A DNA stretch of 64,000 nucleotides from Symbiodinium sp. CCMP2592 (taxonomy: Eukaryota; Sar; Dinophyceae; Suessiales; Symbiodiniaceae). Below are positions 39,106 to 49,027 of the stretch, piece by piece (positions within the stretch are counted from its first letter, which is position 1; each line of letters starts with the position of its first letter). The stretch lies in assembly GCA_905221615.1 (NCBI GenBank), contig CAJNDT010003391.1, positions 94,501 through 158,500 on the forward strand, given 5' to 3'. The translations under genes were made by a program, and so were the position numbers. The notes beneath the pieces are model-generated. The model was not told the DNA's origin and searched no databases. It saw nothing but the letters and a program-made list of their open reading frames with translations.

Positions 39106-39299
39106 GGCCCGCAACTCTTCCATTCTTCTGAGAAGCAAGCATCAGTCACCTTCGACGTTCCTTTCACCGTAAACGTAAGGAAAGGAACGACGCCACACAG
39201 CAACAGAGGGGTTCTCGGTTTCGAGCTCTGGCAGTGTGGGGTTGAGCTTTTTTGGCATTCGGCGATGCGGCTGCCATCAGGAAGAAGGCGGACATTCTT
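39106..39299 (-). CDS. candidate exon between two family E elements
   Basis: The minus frame KNVRLLPDGSRIAECQKSST to VKGTSKVTDACFSEEWKSCG is open throughout. It starts just after TATATTAG at the edge of the E copy 39303-39408 and ends at CC/GTAACA at a second E-like sequence. A second frame (MSAFFLMAAASPNAKKAQP) is also open for most of it. Confidence 0.35.
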
Positions 39300-39302
39300 G
39301 CT

Positions 39303-39408
39303 AATATAGAGGCCGTAATAATTAGAATGGGATTTGGGGGGTACATTATACTATAATGCAAACGAGGAACCCCCAAAATAGTATTGGTAATTCTTTAGGC
39401 CCCTATAT
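39303..39408. repeat. foldback element, family E
   Basis: Runs from ATATAGAGGCCGTAATAATT to AATTCTTTAGGCCCCTATAT. Confidence 0.8.
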
Positions 39409-39410
39409 GG

Positions 39411-39700
39411 GTGTTTCCGAAGATTGGGGGGCGCCTTATTTTGGGCTCCTTACAATAAGGATCCTACTATTTAGGGTATTAGATTAAGGTCCCCTCTTTT
39501 CGGAAACCCCCCCCCCTAAACCCTCAACCCTTAATAGAACCCTTATATAGATCCCCTAAAGGAGCCCTTAATGTTAGGGTCCCCTATTTTCGGAAACCCC
39601 CTCCTAAACCCTTAATAGAACCTTATAGATCGCTTGAAGGCGCCCTTAATATTAGGGTCCTCTATTTTCGGAATTCCCATATCAGAAGAGCTTTCCCTTC
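39411..39700. repeat. family C foldback and tandem partial copies
   Basis: A full but degenerate C copy (39411-39509) is followed by two repeats of a unit with CCCTTAATAGAACC, TTATAGATC and GGTCCCCTATTTTCGG. Confidence 0.65.
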
Positions 39701-39766
39701 GCCTTGCCTTGGCCGAGCGTGCAGAGGATTGCACTCGAGAGCGCTCAGCCAAAACAGCCTGGCGTT

Positions 39767-39875
39767 CCCAGAGAGCCCAATACCCCTTAATTAAGGAATG
39801 CACCTTAAATTGTAAGGGGATTCGTGTTCTGATTTAAGGTATATTCCTTAATTAAGGGGTATCGGGCTCTCTGGG
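39767..39875. repeat. foldback element, family F
   Basis: CCCAGAGAGCCCAATACCCC pairs with GGGGTATCGGGCTCTCTGGG; TTAATTAAGGAAT occurs on both sides. Confidence 0.85.
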
Positions 39876-40110
39876 TTCGACAGTTTGGGCAATATGGGGG
39901 TCTTCATAAGTAGAATAGGGTTCCTTTAAACGGGTCTATAAGGGCTATGATCAGGATTTAGTCTGGGGTCTTCATAAGAAAAATAGGGTTCCGTTACACG
40001 GGTCTATAAGGGATATTATAAGGATTTAGTCTGGGGGTCTTAATAAGTGGAATAGGGTTCCCTTAAAGGCCTCCATTCCAAGGGATTTCTATTAAGGGTC
40101 ACTATGAGGG
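39876..40110. repeat. three tandem copies of a ~70-bp family O unit
   Basis: Units start near 39893, 39964 and 40034, each with GTCTTCATAAGTAGAATAGGG-like and GGGTCTATAAGGG words. Confidence 0.75.
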
Positions 40111-40567
40111 TGTAATGTGGGGGGGAGGGTAATTTATAGTACAACTAGTATAAGAACCTCAGTTTCTGACGAATTTGGATTCTAGTAGGGCGGGTGAAGC
40201 TTGGTACCAAGATGCCAATAGCAAAGAGTGCAGCTTTCAGCTATACTGCTGGATACAAATGTCATGCGGCCGTGGCCTAGACTAGGCACGATGCAAGAGT
40301 GTCGCACCAAAAAGCAATGTCTGTGTTCCTAGAGTCCGAACCGCCTCTTCATTTCAGGGGCAGGAGACTTCTCCCTCCAGCCCGAACCCCACATCCTAAA
40401 CACGGATAGTGGGATCCATCGCTAGACTCACATTTACGGCGCCTAAATACCACTCGAAAGCTTCGTAAGCAACTGCTGAACAGTCGCCTTCATGATCACA
40501 ACACGGTTTCGAAGTGCATTTTAAAACACTTACGATAAAGCCTCAAAAGGACACGATCTACTGAAGA
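40111..40567. other. no gene seen
   Basis: No exon or repeat was recognised. Confidence 0.4.
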
Positions 40568-40754
40568 TTGGAGCTCCTGTATCAACCACTTGTGCAGCCA
40601 CAGCCTGCAGAAGCAACTGAACATCGTTCTAGGTGGAGGTTTTCAGGGCTTAGGATTTCGGTTCAGGCCGAGCAGATGTTGGCTCCCATTGCTGGTACCA
40701 GACCTCTAAACTTGCCCTGCATTGAGAATAAAGAGCCCTGTCTCCTTGCACAGA
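40568..40754 (+). CDS. candidate exon, unknown protein
   Basis: The plus frame (VQPQPAEATEHRSRWRFSGL, then RISVQAEQMLAPIAGTRP) is open up to a family K foldback that begins at 40755. Splice sites were not fixed. Confidence 0.3.
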
Positions 40755-40873
40755 CTTAGTTGCTGAGTTCATAAGCCCCGAAAAGTGTACACTTTCAGTT
40801 TTATAGTGGGTAAAGTCTTATAGTGGGTAATATTATCCCACAAAGTGTAAAGTGTATCCACTCAGCTACTAAG
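40755..40873. repeat. foldback element, family K
   Basis: CTTAGTTGCTGAGT pairs with ACTCAGCTACTAAG; the word TATAGTGGGTAA is duplicated in the centre. Confidence 0.8.
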
Positions 40874-40983
40874 CAGAAGACAAACCATCGGTGGGCGACT
40901 CTCTGAACTCGATGGCGCTCGGAGGTTTCAGGGACCCGAATATAGATCCACAGTGGTAGGATCGCCGTTATGAGGAGTCCTAA

Positions 40984-41055
40984 GTGGGAGTTTCCGAAAA
41001 TAGGGGCCCCTAATATGGCACTTTAGATAGTAGGATCGTTATTTTCGGCAGCTCC
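40984..41055. repeat. foldback element, family C (short)
   Basis: GTGGGAGTTTCCGAAAATAG at the left and TATTTTCGGCAGCTCCC at the right. Confidence 0.7.
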
Positions 41056-41994
41056 CTAAACCCCAAATCCTTTATAGAACCCTTCTAGATCCCTTTAAGG
41101 AACCCTTAAGGGGTGCCTTTTAGAGGCACCCCTTCTTCTCGGAGTCCTAAATGAATTGAGGCGCCGCTTCTTCTTAGCGCCTCATCCTCCACCTGGGGCC
41201 CTTCTTCTCCAGGCCGCGCCGCGCTTTGCAGAATTCGAGCCAGTCGCCTCGGGTGCAGGGTTCTCTGGTGGTAGGGGATTTAGGGTTTAGGGTCTAGGGG
41301 TTTAGGGTTCAGGGTTGAGGGTGACAAGGGTTTCGGGTCTAGGGGGACTAGGGGGAATAGGATCTGTGGCCACTTCAAACTTCTAAACGGCTTGCAGGTG
41401 CTTAGGGTGTAGGGCCGGGGGGTTGAGGGGCTTTCGGGTTGAGGGGGATCCGGGTCTAAAGCCACTTTACACGGCTTGCAAGTGTTTAGGGCTTAGGGAT
41501 TATGGCATCTGAGGGCTTGAGGTAAAAGCCTTCAGCCCAAATGCAGTTTTTTTTGGCCGGCGCTCTCTTCTGTTGGAGACGTGAAGATGTTCTTGTCATT
41601 ATTGCAATGACTCTTTGCCTCAAGTTTTAAGTGTAAGGTCTGGGGCGCTAGGATTTAATCAGATTCTCGAAGCTGTCGCTCCGAAGGGAGAGAGCCGGCA
41701 ATTTGAGCTTTACGAGGCTTTACGGCAGCAATCAGACTCTGTGATCTTTCAGCGAAGGAACATACCCTAGCGACGCTATGATTGGGAGCTTTGACCTGCT
41801 CCAGCCCCCCCTCTCATGTAGGGGTCTTAACAAGAATAGGGTTTGGAGGTCTATTATACAATAATCATAATGAGGAACCCCCAATTATGAAAAGGCACCC
41901 AAGCCTCAAACCCCGCGCCTGGCTTTGAAACCCCGCAGGAAGCAGCCCCACTCGATGAGGAGGCGCCTGGCAAAGCGGCATCATGGCTTCGGTA
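41056..41994. other. no confident gene; TTTAGGG-like words, E remnant at 41819-41896
   Basis: GC-rich and G-rich stretches occur at 41200-41480 with telomere-like words. No exon frame was preferred. Confidence 0.4.
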
Positions 41995-42104
41995 ATATAG
42001 GGGCCTTAGTATGACTAGAATAGGGTTTTGGGGCCTTCATACTATACCTACAATAAGGAACCCCGCCAAAATAGCATTATTGGTAATTAGTTCGGCCCCC
42101 ATAG
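41995..42104. repeat. foldback element, family E
   Basis: Runs from AATATAGGGGCCTTAGTATG to GTAATTAGTTCGGCCCCCATA. Confidence 0.75.
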
Positions 42105-42129
42105 TATTCACCAGGGTTCATAAGGCTGA

Positions 42130-42363
42130 ATGAGGCGTGGTGGGGTAGGACCCGGCTTTGCACACGTTCCGAATGGCTTGCTGACTGTATGTGGTTCCCT
42201 GAAGGGTTTCCGGTCTATCGGCACCATCCGTGCGGGTTGGTGGCTTGAGGAAGGAATTTTGGAGCTTATGGGATCCGGGCCTACTTTCGTCTGCCAAGAT
42301 ACATCGTTCTCACGCAGGTTCTACAAATGGTGCTGGACAATGCCTGCTTCCTCCCAACTTTGA
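42130..42363 (+). CDS. candidate exon, unknown protein
   Basis: The plus frame GPGFAHVPNGLLTVCGSLKG, FRSIGTIRAGWWLEEGILEL and SFSRRFYKWCWTMP looks coding. It lies directly after a family E copy and before a duplicated E remnant (42437-42549). It may belong to one plus-strand gene with the exons up to 45620. Confidence 0.4.
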   Translation: MRRGGVGPGFAHVPNGLLTVCGSLKGFRSIGTIRAGWWLEEGILELMGSGPTFVCQDTSFSRRFYKWCWTMPASSQL

Positions 42364-42436
42364 AGTAGAATCCCAACCCCTACCAGCTTGTCAATTACAA
42401 CTGCCCGACCCCAACCGTCCCGGGGTCCCACTAAAG

Positions 42437-42549
42437 ATGGGTTTTCGGGTATATCATATCTAAATTATAGTACGGAACCCCCAAAATAATGCTATAATTA
42501 GAATGAGAACCCCCAAAGTTATACTATAAAAATAATGAGGAACCTCCCA
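42437..42549. repeat. family E remnant with duplicated right half
   Basis: GAACCCCCAAAATAATGCTATA and GAACCCCCAAAGTTATACTATA follow each other. The end CCTCCCAG can serve as a splice acceptor for the next exon. Confidence 0.6.
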
Positions 42550-42732
42550 GACGAATACAGGAAATCCTTAAGGCAGGCTTTCCGGACAGAACTCGAGTTC
42601 TTACCCTTTGACGCTGAGGCCCTCGCAGGAAGAACCACGCTGGGGCCTTGGTGTGCCCGACTCCCAGGCCCTCAATTCCCAAAGAAGCCGAAACTCAACC
42701 TGATCCTAGATTCGGATATGCTACGGGTTTAG
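42550..42732 (+). CDS. candidate exon, unknown protein
   Basis: After CCTCCCAG the plus frame reads EYRKSLRQAFRTELEFLPFD and AEALAGRTTLGPWCARLPG, then a stop at 42732. Helical, charged composition. Donor not fixed. Confidence 0.4.
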   Translation, partial: DEYRKSLRQAFRTELEFLPFDAEALAGRTTLGPWCARLPGPQFPKKPKLNLILDSDMLRV

Positions 42733-43409
42733 GGTTTAGGGTTGAGGAAGTCGAACTCCAGATTTCAACAAACGAAGGTCCCATCGTCTTGGTCACGCGA
42801 CGAGATGCTGCAAAGTGAGCACTGGCTGTTGACTCTCAGGATCAGCGCAGGTCGCTCGCTCGCGGGTTGCTCTCGATACTGAGTAGCAACCGATGGCAGT
42901 AACACACAATGACACTCCACTATATGTAACAACAACTGGCAAGAAGTGCTCCCAGGAACCAAGGACGAATCACGCGACACTCGCCCCAACAACCCATGTT
43001 CATCACGGTACTGTACGTAGCAGCAGTGGCGAGTTTGAATTGCCCAAATCCTAATCCGTTAACCCTGAACCTCAGACCGTCGCATGTTTCCAATCTGAGA
43101 GGCGTTGAAAACCCCCTACTTTGCCGTGAATCTTCTGCGCGAATCGCTGAATACCCAAATGCCACACCGCGCCATTTGGCTCCCGCCCCCCCCGTCAATC
43201 GTGGTTTCAAAGTTTACGGTAGGTGTGGGCCCGAAACGCCGAAGTTCGGCTCGGGCTTCTTTGATGGGAGGCCAAAAGGGGGGTTTAAGATTCCTGAGGT
43301 AGGGATTCCTTAATATGAACCCTATTATGGGAACCCTAATCCCTACGTTACCCCCCATAGGCTAAAACCCCTTTTGGCGTCCTATGATTCTTTTGCTCTT
43401 GTTGCTCAG
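42733..43409 (+). other. probable exon region, strand not certain
   Basis: At 43075-43290 the plus frame (VENPLLCRESSARIAEYPNA, GFKVYGRCGPETPKFGSGF) is open, but a minus frame over 42920-43210 (SRQSRGFSTPLRLETCDGLR) is equally protein-like. The rest shows nothing. Confidence 0.35.
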
Positions 43410-43551
43410 GGATCCCGGCCATGAGCACCAAGTTGAAGATGTAATGCCCGGAGACGTCCCAGCCTTTTCGGGTGAGGCCAGGGTTGTTCTAAGGCGGTCT
43501 GAGGAAGGGTTTAATGGGCTTTCTGAAAAAGATACCCTGAAAGTTATATGA
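43410..43551 (+). CDS. probable exon, unknown protein
   Basis: The acceptor is strong (TTTTGCTCTTGTTGCTCAG). The frame then reads DPGHEHQVEDVMPGDVPAFS, GEARVVLRRSEEGFNGLSEK and DTLKVI to a TGA. An acidic, ordinary soluble composition. The 80-codon minus frame over the same bases is a shadow. Confidence 0.5.
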
Positions 43552-44514
43552 AGTGTCACACAACCACTGAAGACACTTGACTGAAGATCCTGAAGTACAG
43601 TCATGGGCTTTATGTATCGTCAGAGTTTGGGTGTTGTTGTGGAGAAATCTGGGTACCTGTCCAGGAGCTTAACTTAAGTGGACGACTTCAAACTCGATGG
43701 GCAACAAGCGGCGCGACATTAGAGCATGATCGCCTCAGGTTTAGCCGTTATCAGTGTTATCAGCCTCATATTTTGCGACCCAGTGAACCCAAAACCCTAA
43801 CTCAGGACTGCTCAAACCCTAGACCCACAAGGTTAAGCCCTTAACTCTAAAAGCCTAATATAGGGGAAACTAGAATTGGGGTTTTGGGGCCCATTCTGCC
43901 ATAAAGCTAATAAGGAACCCACCAAAAGAGTATAGGTAATTATTTAGGTCCCTGTAGTAAACCCCCAGAATACCCCTACTAATCCCTATAGACCCCTTTA
44001 AAATGACACCCTAGACCCCATATTGGCAATTGTTTAGGCCCCTAGACGCCGAAGCTCCCAGACCTCCGAACCCGTCAGCTTCGAATCCCAGGCGTCCGTC
44101 CAAAATCCCAAACTGCAAAATTGAGGGCTCCTAATCGTTCCTAAGCCCTGAACCCTAATAATCAGAATAGGGTTATGGGGGGCCATTATACTACAATCAT
44201 AATAAGGAATCCCCAAAATAGCATAGGTTAACTATAGTAGGTCCTAGATCCGAATTGAGGGTTCCTTAACTCTGAACTCCGAAGCTTAGTGCATCTGGAC
44301 TTCCTGAGCCCGATGCCTTCAGAAGGCTTGAAGCCCCTAAGCCCTGAACCCTAATTCCTAAACCCGATAGGGTCTACACCCTAGACCCTGCAGGGTGTAG
44401 GGCTCCTAAACCCTAAACCCCAGTGTAGCATGTAATGTAGGAGCTTTCATAACTATTGAAATAGGAACCGCTACAGTAGCATAGGTTGTCTATGAAGGAT
44501 GAAGGCTCTTACAG
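43552..44514. repeat. family E copies (43856-43957, 44156-44245, remnant 44438-44514) and CCCTAAA words
   Basis: No exon is recognised. Partial foldbacks and a CCCTAAA patch near 44340-44420 fill the stretch. Confidence 0.55.
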
Positions 44515-45460
44515 TGGATCCCACGAAAGCCCCAGCAGCGCAGATTGAGCAGATGCTGTCGTTGCATCCCTCCGTGCACTGCAACGAACTGCCCTGTGCC
44601 AGCCGGTCGGCGCAGACACCACACACAGGTCTGGGTTCTTGTTACAAGATTTGACTTTAAGTCACCATACAATAGGGATCTTTAAAAAATAATATGGTTT
44701 CCTTATTATGGTATCTTACAGTAACTTCCTTAACAAGAACCCAGAGTTTGTCCCATGCCGTCATCTAGAGTCATCGGCACCGGTCGCTGCCTGTCACAGG
44801 GAGAGCCGACTGCTCCAACACCGGAACAGTGGCCCTCTCATGACTTCCTGGGCTTCCGTGCACCGCACCTGATGACTCCACGGCAGCATCATCGCCGTAT
44901 CGAGGTTCCTTCACCGCCTGATCCACCCGACATCCCCCTGCACACCTGAGTCCTCCACCGCTGGCGAGCCCCCAACACCATCTTGAAGCGCTGGGTCCCC
45001 TTCCACCACCGGAATGCCTGCGGGACCCGGGACCCTTCACCTTCCATCGCCTTGCCAACGGCTTACAAATGAGCGGCACTCTGGTTGAGGGATTAAGCGT
45101 GCACGCACCGTAATACAGGGGATGATTAGGGCTGGGGGGTTCTATTATACTATAATTGTAATAAGTTGCAGGAACTCCTCGGTACCAATTCTAATTATCA
45201 AGGCCCCTATTTTACTGTTCAGCATGCTCACACAAAAGGAACCCTTAGGGGTTAGTACGGCTCTAACCATGGCTCTGGCGGGAGTCTCGCGGATGGGTTT
45301 GGAGATCCATCGCTTGGGGCCTGAAGTTTTCTTGCAAAAGAGCCTACTTGTCGGGTATCATTGGGAATTAAAGGTTAACCTTTTTGGTTATATAGGCATT
45401 ATATAGGGACTATACTACCCCAAAAAAGGTAAAAGGTTACCTACTCGACTACTAGGAGAG

Positions 45461-45497
<37 letters not shown>

Positions 45498-45620
45498 GAG
45501 CCACGTACCCATGACGTCTTCTTCTCTGCAACATTGCGGGCCGCACGAATTTGCATAGGCGTTTATGGGATGTGTTTAGGCCTTGGTTTGTTCTGGTGGC
45601 TCGTCGTACACATATACTAA
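44515..45620 (+). CDS. split gene for a membrane protein with C-terminal hydrophobic segment
   Basis: Exons on the plus strand: 44515-44628 after a CTCTTACAG acceptor (DPTKAPAAQIEQMLSLHPSV and HCNELPCASRSAQTPHT); 44747 onward (CPMPSSRVIGTGRCLSQGEP to about 44900, donor not fixed); about 45255-45341 (STALTMALAGVSRMGLEIHR, LGPEVFLQK); and 45499-45620 (PRTHDVFFSATLRAARICIG, VYGMCLGLGLFWWLVVHIY, TAA). The first exon is 114 nt and joins the second in phase. Its intron 44629-44746 is GT-AG and is essentially one foldback. The last intron starts GC and ends AG inside a GA repeat; it contains a family H foldback. The last 25 residues form one membrane span. The joint between the second and third listed exons is unresolved, and the true start may be as far back as 42130. 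No family is recognised. Confidence 0.55.
44630..44745. repeat. foldback element that coincides with an intron
   Basis: TCTGGGTTCTTGTTA pairs with TAACAAGAACCCAGA. The element lies inside the 118-nt intron 44629-44746 with only about one base to spare on either side. Confidence 0.8.
45121..45211. repeat. foldback element, family E
   Basis: Runs from GATGATTAGGGCTGGGGGG to AATTATCAAGGCCCCTAT. It lies between exons of the plus-strand membrane-protein gene. Confidence 0.65.
45342..45497. repeat. family H foldback followed by (AG)n, forming an intron
   Basis: GCCTACTTGTCGGG pairs with CCTACTCGACTACTAGG. A GA-repeat (45463-45497) supplies the AG acceptor. Confidence 0.75.
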
Positions 45621-45708
45621 GGGGCCGCGGAAAAAGAATCCTTTTATGACAATGTACACCCCTTAGAGGATCCCTTAAAGGAACCCCTAGACCACCCGAA
45701 GGAACAGT

Positions 45709-45817
45709 ACTTGGAGGATCATGGGACTTAGTAAGGTTATAAGTACCTTAATTGGGCTTATAAGTATAGTTACCCTAATTAGAACCCCAGTTACTAAGTC
45801 CCATGATCCTTTAAGTA
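45709..45817. repeat. foldback element, family B
   Basis: TACTTGGAGGATCATGGGAC pairs with GTCCCATGATCCTTTAAGTA. Confidence 0.85.
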
Positions 45818-45935
45818 TGACGAAGCATGCAGTTCCCTCTCGTGGTAAGTGCAGCGAAGCATCTGAGCGGGTCTTTGAAGCAGACCGCCCCTTGTTCGTG
45901 GACGCAGACCTCAGGCACAGCGGAGGGCCTGTTCA

Positions 45936-46080
45936 TAATGATATTACCACTGCCAATAATACCAATACCAATAATACCACTGCCAATAATACCAATACCA
46001 ATAACAATCGCAATCGTAACGACGATTACAATGATAAAACGAACAGCAACAGCAATGATAATAACAACAACGTGACTTCG
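45936..46080. repeat. RNY triplet tract
   Basis: In phase: AAT GAT ATT ACC ACT GCC, then many AAT ACC AAT and AAC AAT CGC. The 172- and 82-codon plus frames and the minus frames across it reflect this periodicity. Confidence 0.75.
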
Positions 46081-46106
46081 CAAGGGTTGCACAGGGGACC
46101 GACATT

Positions 46107-46209
46107 TGGGTGGTTGTTAATGTTAGAGTTCCTTTTTGGTCCTCATTGCAATACGACACCTATATATTTAGGGCACCCAAAAAGGGACCCTAATATTGAC
46201 AACCACCCA
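46107..46209. repeat. foldback element, family D
   Basis: TGGGTGGTTGTTAATGTTAG pairs with ATATTGACAACCACCCA. Confidence 0.85.
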
Positions 46210-46320
46210 TTTGATGGCTTTGGCTACGGGTCGAGTTGAGATCTTCGGGAAGAAAACTCGCCCACTGGCTCAGCTCGAGGTTCCAACGGTTTAAGCTTGC
46301 GGCCATGGATGGTTTAGGCT

Positions 46321-46520
46321 TAGTATCATTATCGTGAAATAGTATGGTTATAACTATTGTTATTACTTTACTTGTGCTGTTATTACTACTTTCATTATCC
46401 GTATCATCAGTGCTACGATTATTCTTTGCCACGTTTGCTATTACCATCAGTATCAGTATACCGATTCTCATAATTATGATCGTCATTCTTACCAGTACCA
46501 TCACTACTGCTGCAGGTGTT
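46321..46520. repeat. RNY triplet tract
   Basis: Triplets such as ATT ACT ACT, GTT ATT and ATC ATC AGT GCT ACG ATT ATT. Frames on both strands look like hydrophobic proteins only because of this. Confidence 0.65.
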
Positions 46521-46813
46521 GTTGGGCTAGTTCTGTTGGTTAGTCATGTACAATACGTCCATGTCCGCCGCTGGTTGTAGTTACCACTGAGACTGGGCTA
46601 AACCCTTCGGAACGGATCTGAAGACATCTCGTCCGCCTCCCGTGAGTTGCTCCGGATGAAAACAGAGTTGGGAGTTAGAGATGTGCTGACTAGGAGCCGA
46701 AAAATGTAAGAATAGGATTCTGGGGTATCAAGCGACTGGAAGGACTAGCAACTAGTATTGCTGATGATTCCGACCCCTATATTGAAGCTGGAATCCTCAG
46801 AAAAGGCCTCATG
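46521..46813. other. no gene seen
   Basis: Nothing recognised. Confidence 0.4.
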
Positions 46814-46893
46814 ACCTTAAAAGAGCGTTCGTCCATCGCCTCATCTCGAAGGAAGAGTTCATCAAACGACCGAGTCTGTACAGAACCACCTGA
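46814..46893 (+). CDS. candidate terminal exon, unknown protein
   Basis: The plus frame RPHDLKRAFVHRLISKEEFI and KRPSLYRTT ends in TGA at 46893. Strongly protein-like but only about 30 codons; the acceptor (AATCCTCAG) is a guess. Confidence 0.35.
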
Positions 46894-47335
46894 AGTAACC
46901 CTTGCAGTAAGATATTAAAGCAAGCCTTATAATAGTGAGCCTAAGCATCAAGCCTTGTAGGAAGCCTACTTTCTAACCTGTATACAATATTACATATAGT
47001 CACTTATATGTAAAAATTGAATCATATATCTGTTCTTATCTACTGTTCCTCTGATTCAATATAACCCTCTTAATCACACCCTGATGCAGATCATTCTAGA
47101 ATCCGGACCCCAGAGACTCGAAGCACATCTCTGAAACCCCTGAAACCCACAGGGATGTTTCCTAGCAGCAACCCCTAAACCCCCTGAACCCTAAAACCTC
47201 AACCCTCGTAACAATTCCTAAATCCCCTGAACCCTAAACCCTTGCACCTGAAATTCCAAGGAAGTATTAAAACCTGTAATACCCCCAAAGCCGTAGCCTC
47301 GAGAACCATAGGATAGTAGCAGTGACAATACCCAT
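46894..47335. other. no gene; telomere-like words
   Basis: CCCTAAA-type words are concentrated at 47170-47270. Confidence 0.5.
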
Positions 47336-47419
47336 AGGCTCCATAGTAGTTCCTTTTGGGGATTACCTTTTAGTTAGGATTCTAAATCTGAACCCCAAAA
47401 AGGAACTACTATGGAGCCT
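47336..47419. repeat. foldback element, near-perfect arms
   Basis: AGGCTCCATAGTAGTTCCTT pairs with AAGGAACTACTATGGAGCCT, a 20-bp or longer inverted repeat with a 36-bp loop. Confidence 0.9.
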
Positions 47420-47424
47420 CTAGG

Positions 47425-47755
47425 TAACAACAAGGATGATATTCAATAGTAAGAACACTAGCAGCGACAAAAGCAATACTACAAACAATAACAATAGCAA
47501 TAGTAGCAGTAACAATTACAGCACAAGTACGAAAAACTAGAACTACTAATACGAACATCATAACCGTCACATTACCAAACATAGCACAAGTACTTTAAAT
47601 GTTAGAATAGAAATACGAATACCAATCATGGCCGCAAATATCATCAACCAACAATACTTTGCATGTTAGAATAGAAACAAACATACCAATCATAGCAAAG
47701 CTATTATCAAATAACAATATCTTAAAATCTTTCAATCAGAATAGCAATCATAACA
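47425..47755. repeat. RNY triplet tract, long
   Basis: In phase: AAT AGT AAG AAC ACT AGC AGC GAC AAA AGC AAT ACT ACA AAC AAT AAC AAT AGC. There is no exact repeat unit. Confidence 0.7.
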
Positions 47756-47758
47756 AAC

Positions 47759-47867
47759 ATATGGGAGTTTCCGAAAATGGGGGACCCTAATATAGTACCC
47801 TAAGTAGTAGGATCCCTATCATAAGGACTCCCAAGTACGGTACCCCCGTTTTCGGAAACTCCCATAT
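47759..47867. repeat. foldback element, family C (best copy)
   Basis: ATATGGGAGTTTCCGAAAA pairs with TTTTCGGAAACTCCCATAT. The centre TAGTAGGATCC is conserved in other copies. Confidence 0.9.
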
Positions 47868-48346
47868 CGAGAACCCGGATCGGATCGGAGGCCGAGGGGC
47901 CCCGAACTCCTCGTAGGCGAAGTTGGCGTAGTGATTCACGGCGATGTCCAGCAAAGCACGACCTCTGAGACTCTAGCCGTGTCCGCCATGTGGGCTTTGC
48001 TTGGGGTTTTTGGAGGGGTTTAGGGTTTAGGGTATAGGGGTTTAGGGCTTTAGGGCTTTAGGGGTTTAGGGTTTAGGGGTTTAGGGTGTCCTTGTTAAGG
48101 ATGACATGGGGAGTCCCTAATTAAGATCCAGGCTGGTGTCCCTCAAGCACCCAAAAGCGTGCGCTACTTCTGCGAGAAAGACACTGAATCAGAGAAGTCG
48201 CAATCACGTGTATCTCAGAGTCCTGTGGAGTCTTCAATTACTTTTTGACGGGCTTTTGAAAACTTGGGGGTGGGGACGGGGGGTGGGGTGCGGTTTGGCA
48301 CAGTCTTGATTCTGAGCAGGGGCTTGGGTTTAGGTCTCCTTTGGAT
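47868..48346. other. no gene; TTTAGGG array at 48009-48090
   Basis: GC-rich sequence before the array has no preferred frame. Confidence 0.5.
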
Positions 48347-48478
48347 TCCCAGACCCCCGGGAGGATCTAGAAAGTTGATCCCCTAATTTGTGGCCCTATA
48401 CTATACTACTATGTAAGGGGTACTTTATAGGAACCCCCATCAAGGGACCTACTTTTTGGATCCTCCCGGGGGTCTGGG
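48347..48478. repeat. foldback element, family I
   Basis: CCCAGACCCCCGGGAGGATC pairs with GATCCTCCCGGGGGTCTGGG, a 20-bp perfect inverted repeat. Confidence 0.92.
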
Positions 48479-48736
48479 TTGTTAAAGGCGAAGGTTTGGG
48501 AGAGTTTGGCTCTGTTGGCAATGGCGTATTCCTCGGGCTCTTGTCAAAAGAACCTAGCTTCAGTTACAGTAGTAGAGAGCGTGCATTCTAAGAAATGTCC
48601 ACCATGCAGGTGTTAATAACATGGAAGTCTCATAAATCGTGACTCCCGGGTAACTCTAACTGCCAGCATCAGCATTGAACGGACCCACCCCTGAACAAGG
48701 CACCCCACCCTAAACTCTAAACCCAATCACCACAAG

Positions 48737-48842
48737 GGTAGTTGTCAAAATTATGGCCCCTTTTTCGGTACCCTAAATACAAGGTGCCGTATCACCATAA
48801 GGACCCAAGAAGGGACCCTAATTTTGACAACCCAACCACCCA
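48737..48842. repeat. foldback element, family D
   Basis: GTAGTTGTCAAAATTATGGC pairs with CCCTAATTTTGACAAC. Confidence 0.8.
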
Positions 48843-48854
48843 AATAAGTAGCAC

Positions 48855-48946
48855 TGCTCATTATACTATAATTATAATTAATAAGGAAACCCCAAAAATT
48901 TAAAATAGTATAGGTAACTATCTAGGCCCCTATATTACCCTACCCT
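48855..48946. repeat. foldback element, family E, truncated at left
   Basis: The centre and right arm (ATAGTATAGGTAACTATCTAGG) are intact. Confidence 0.65.
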
Positions 48947-48980
48947 AAACCCTAACCCCAATCACCACAAGAAGGACAAG

Positions 48981-49027
<47 letters not shown>
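48981..49027. repeat. 47-bp poly-C run
   Basis: An uninterrupted C homopolymer. Its exact length may be affected by sequencing error. Confidence 0.9.

Noticed and set aside
45721-46504. 172- and 104-codon frames that look like Asn-rich or hydrophobic proteins
   Set aside because: They cover RNY tracts and family B and D foldbacks; no unique coding part is present.
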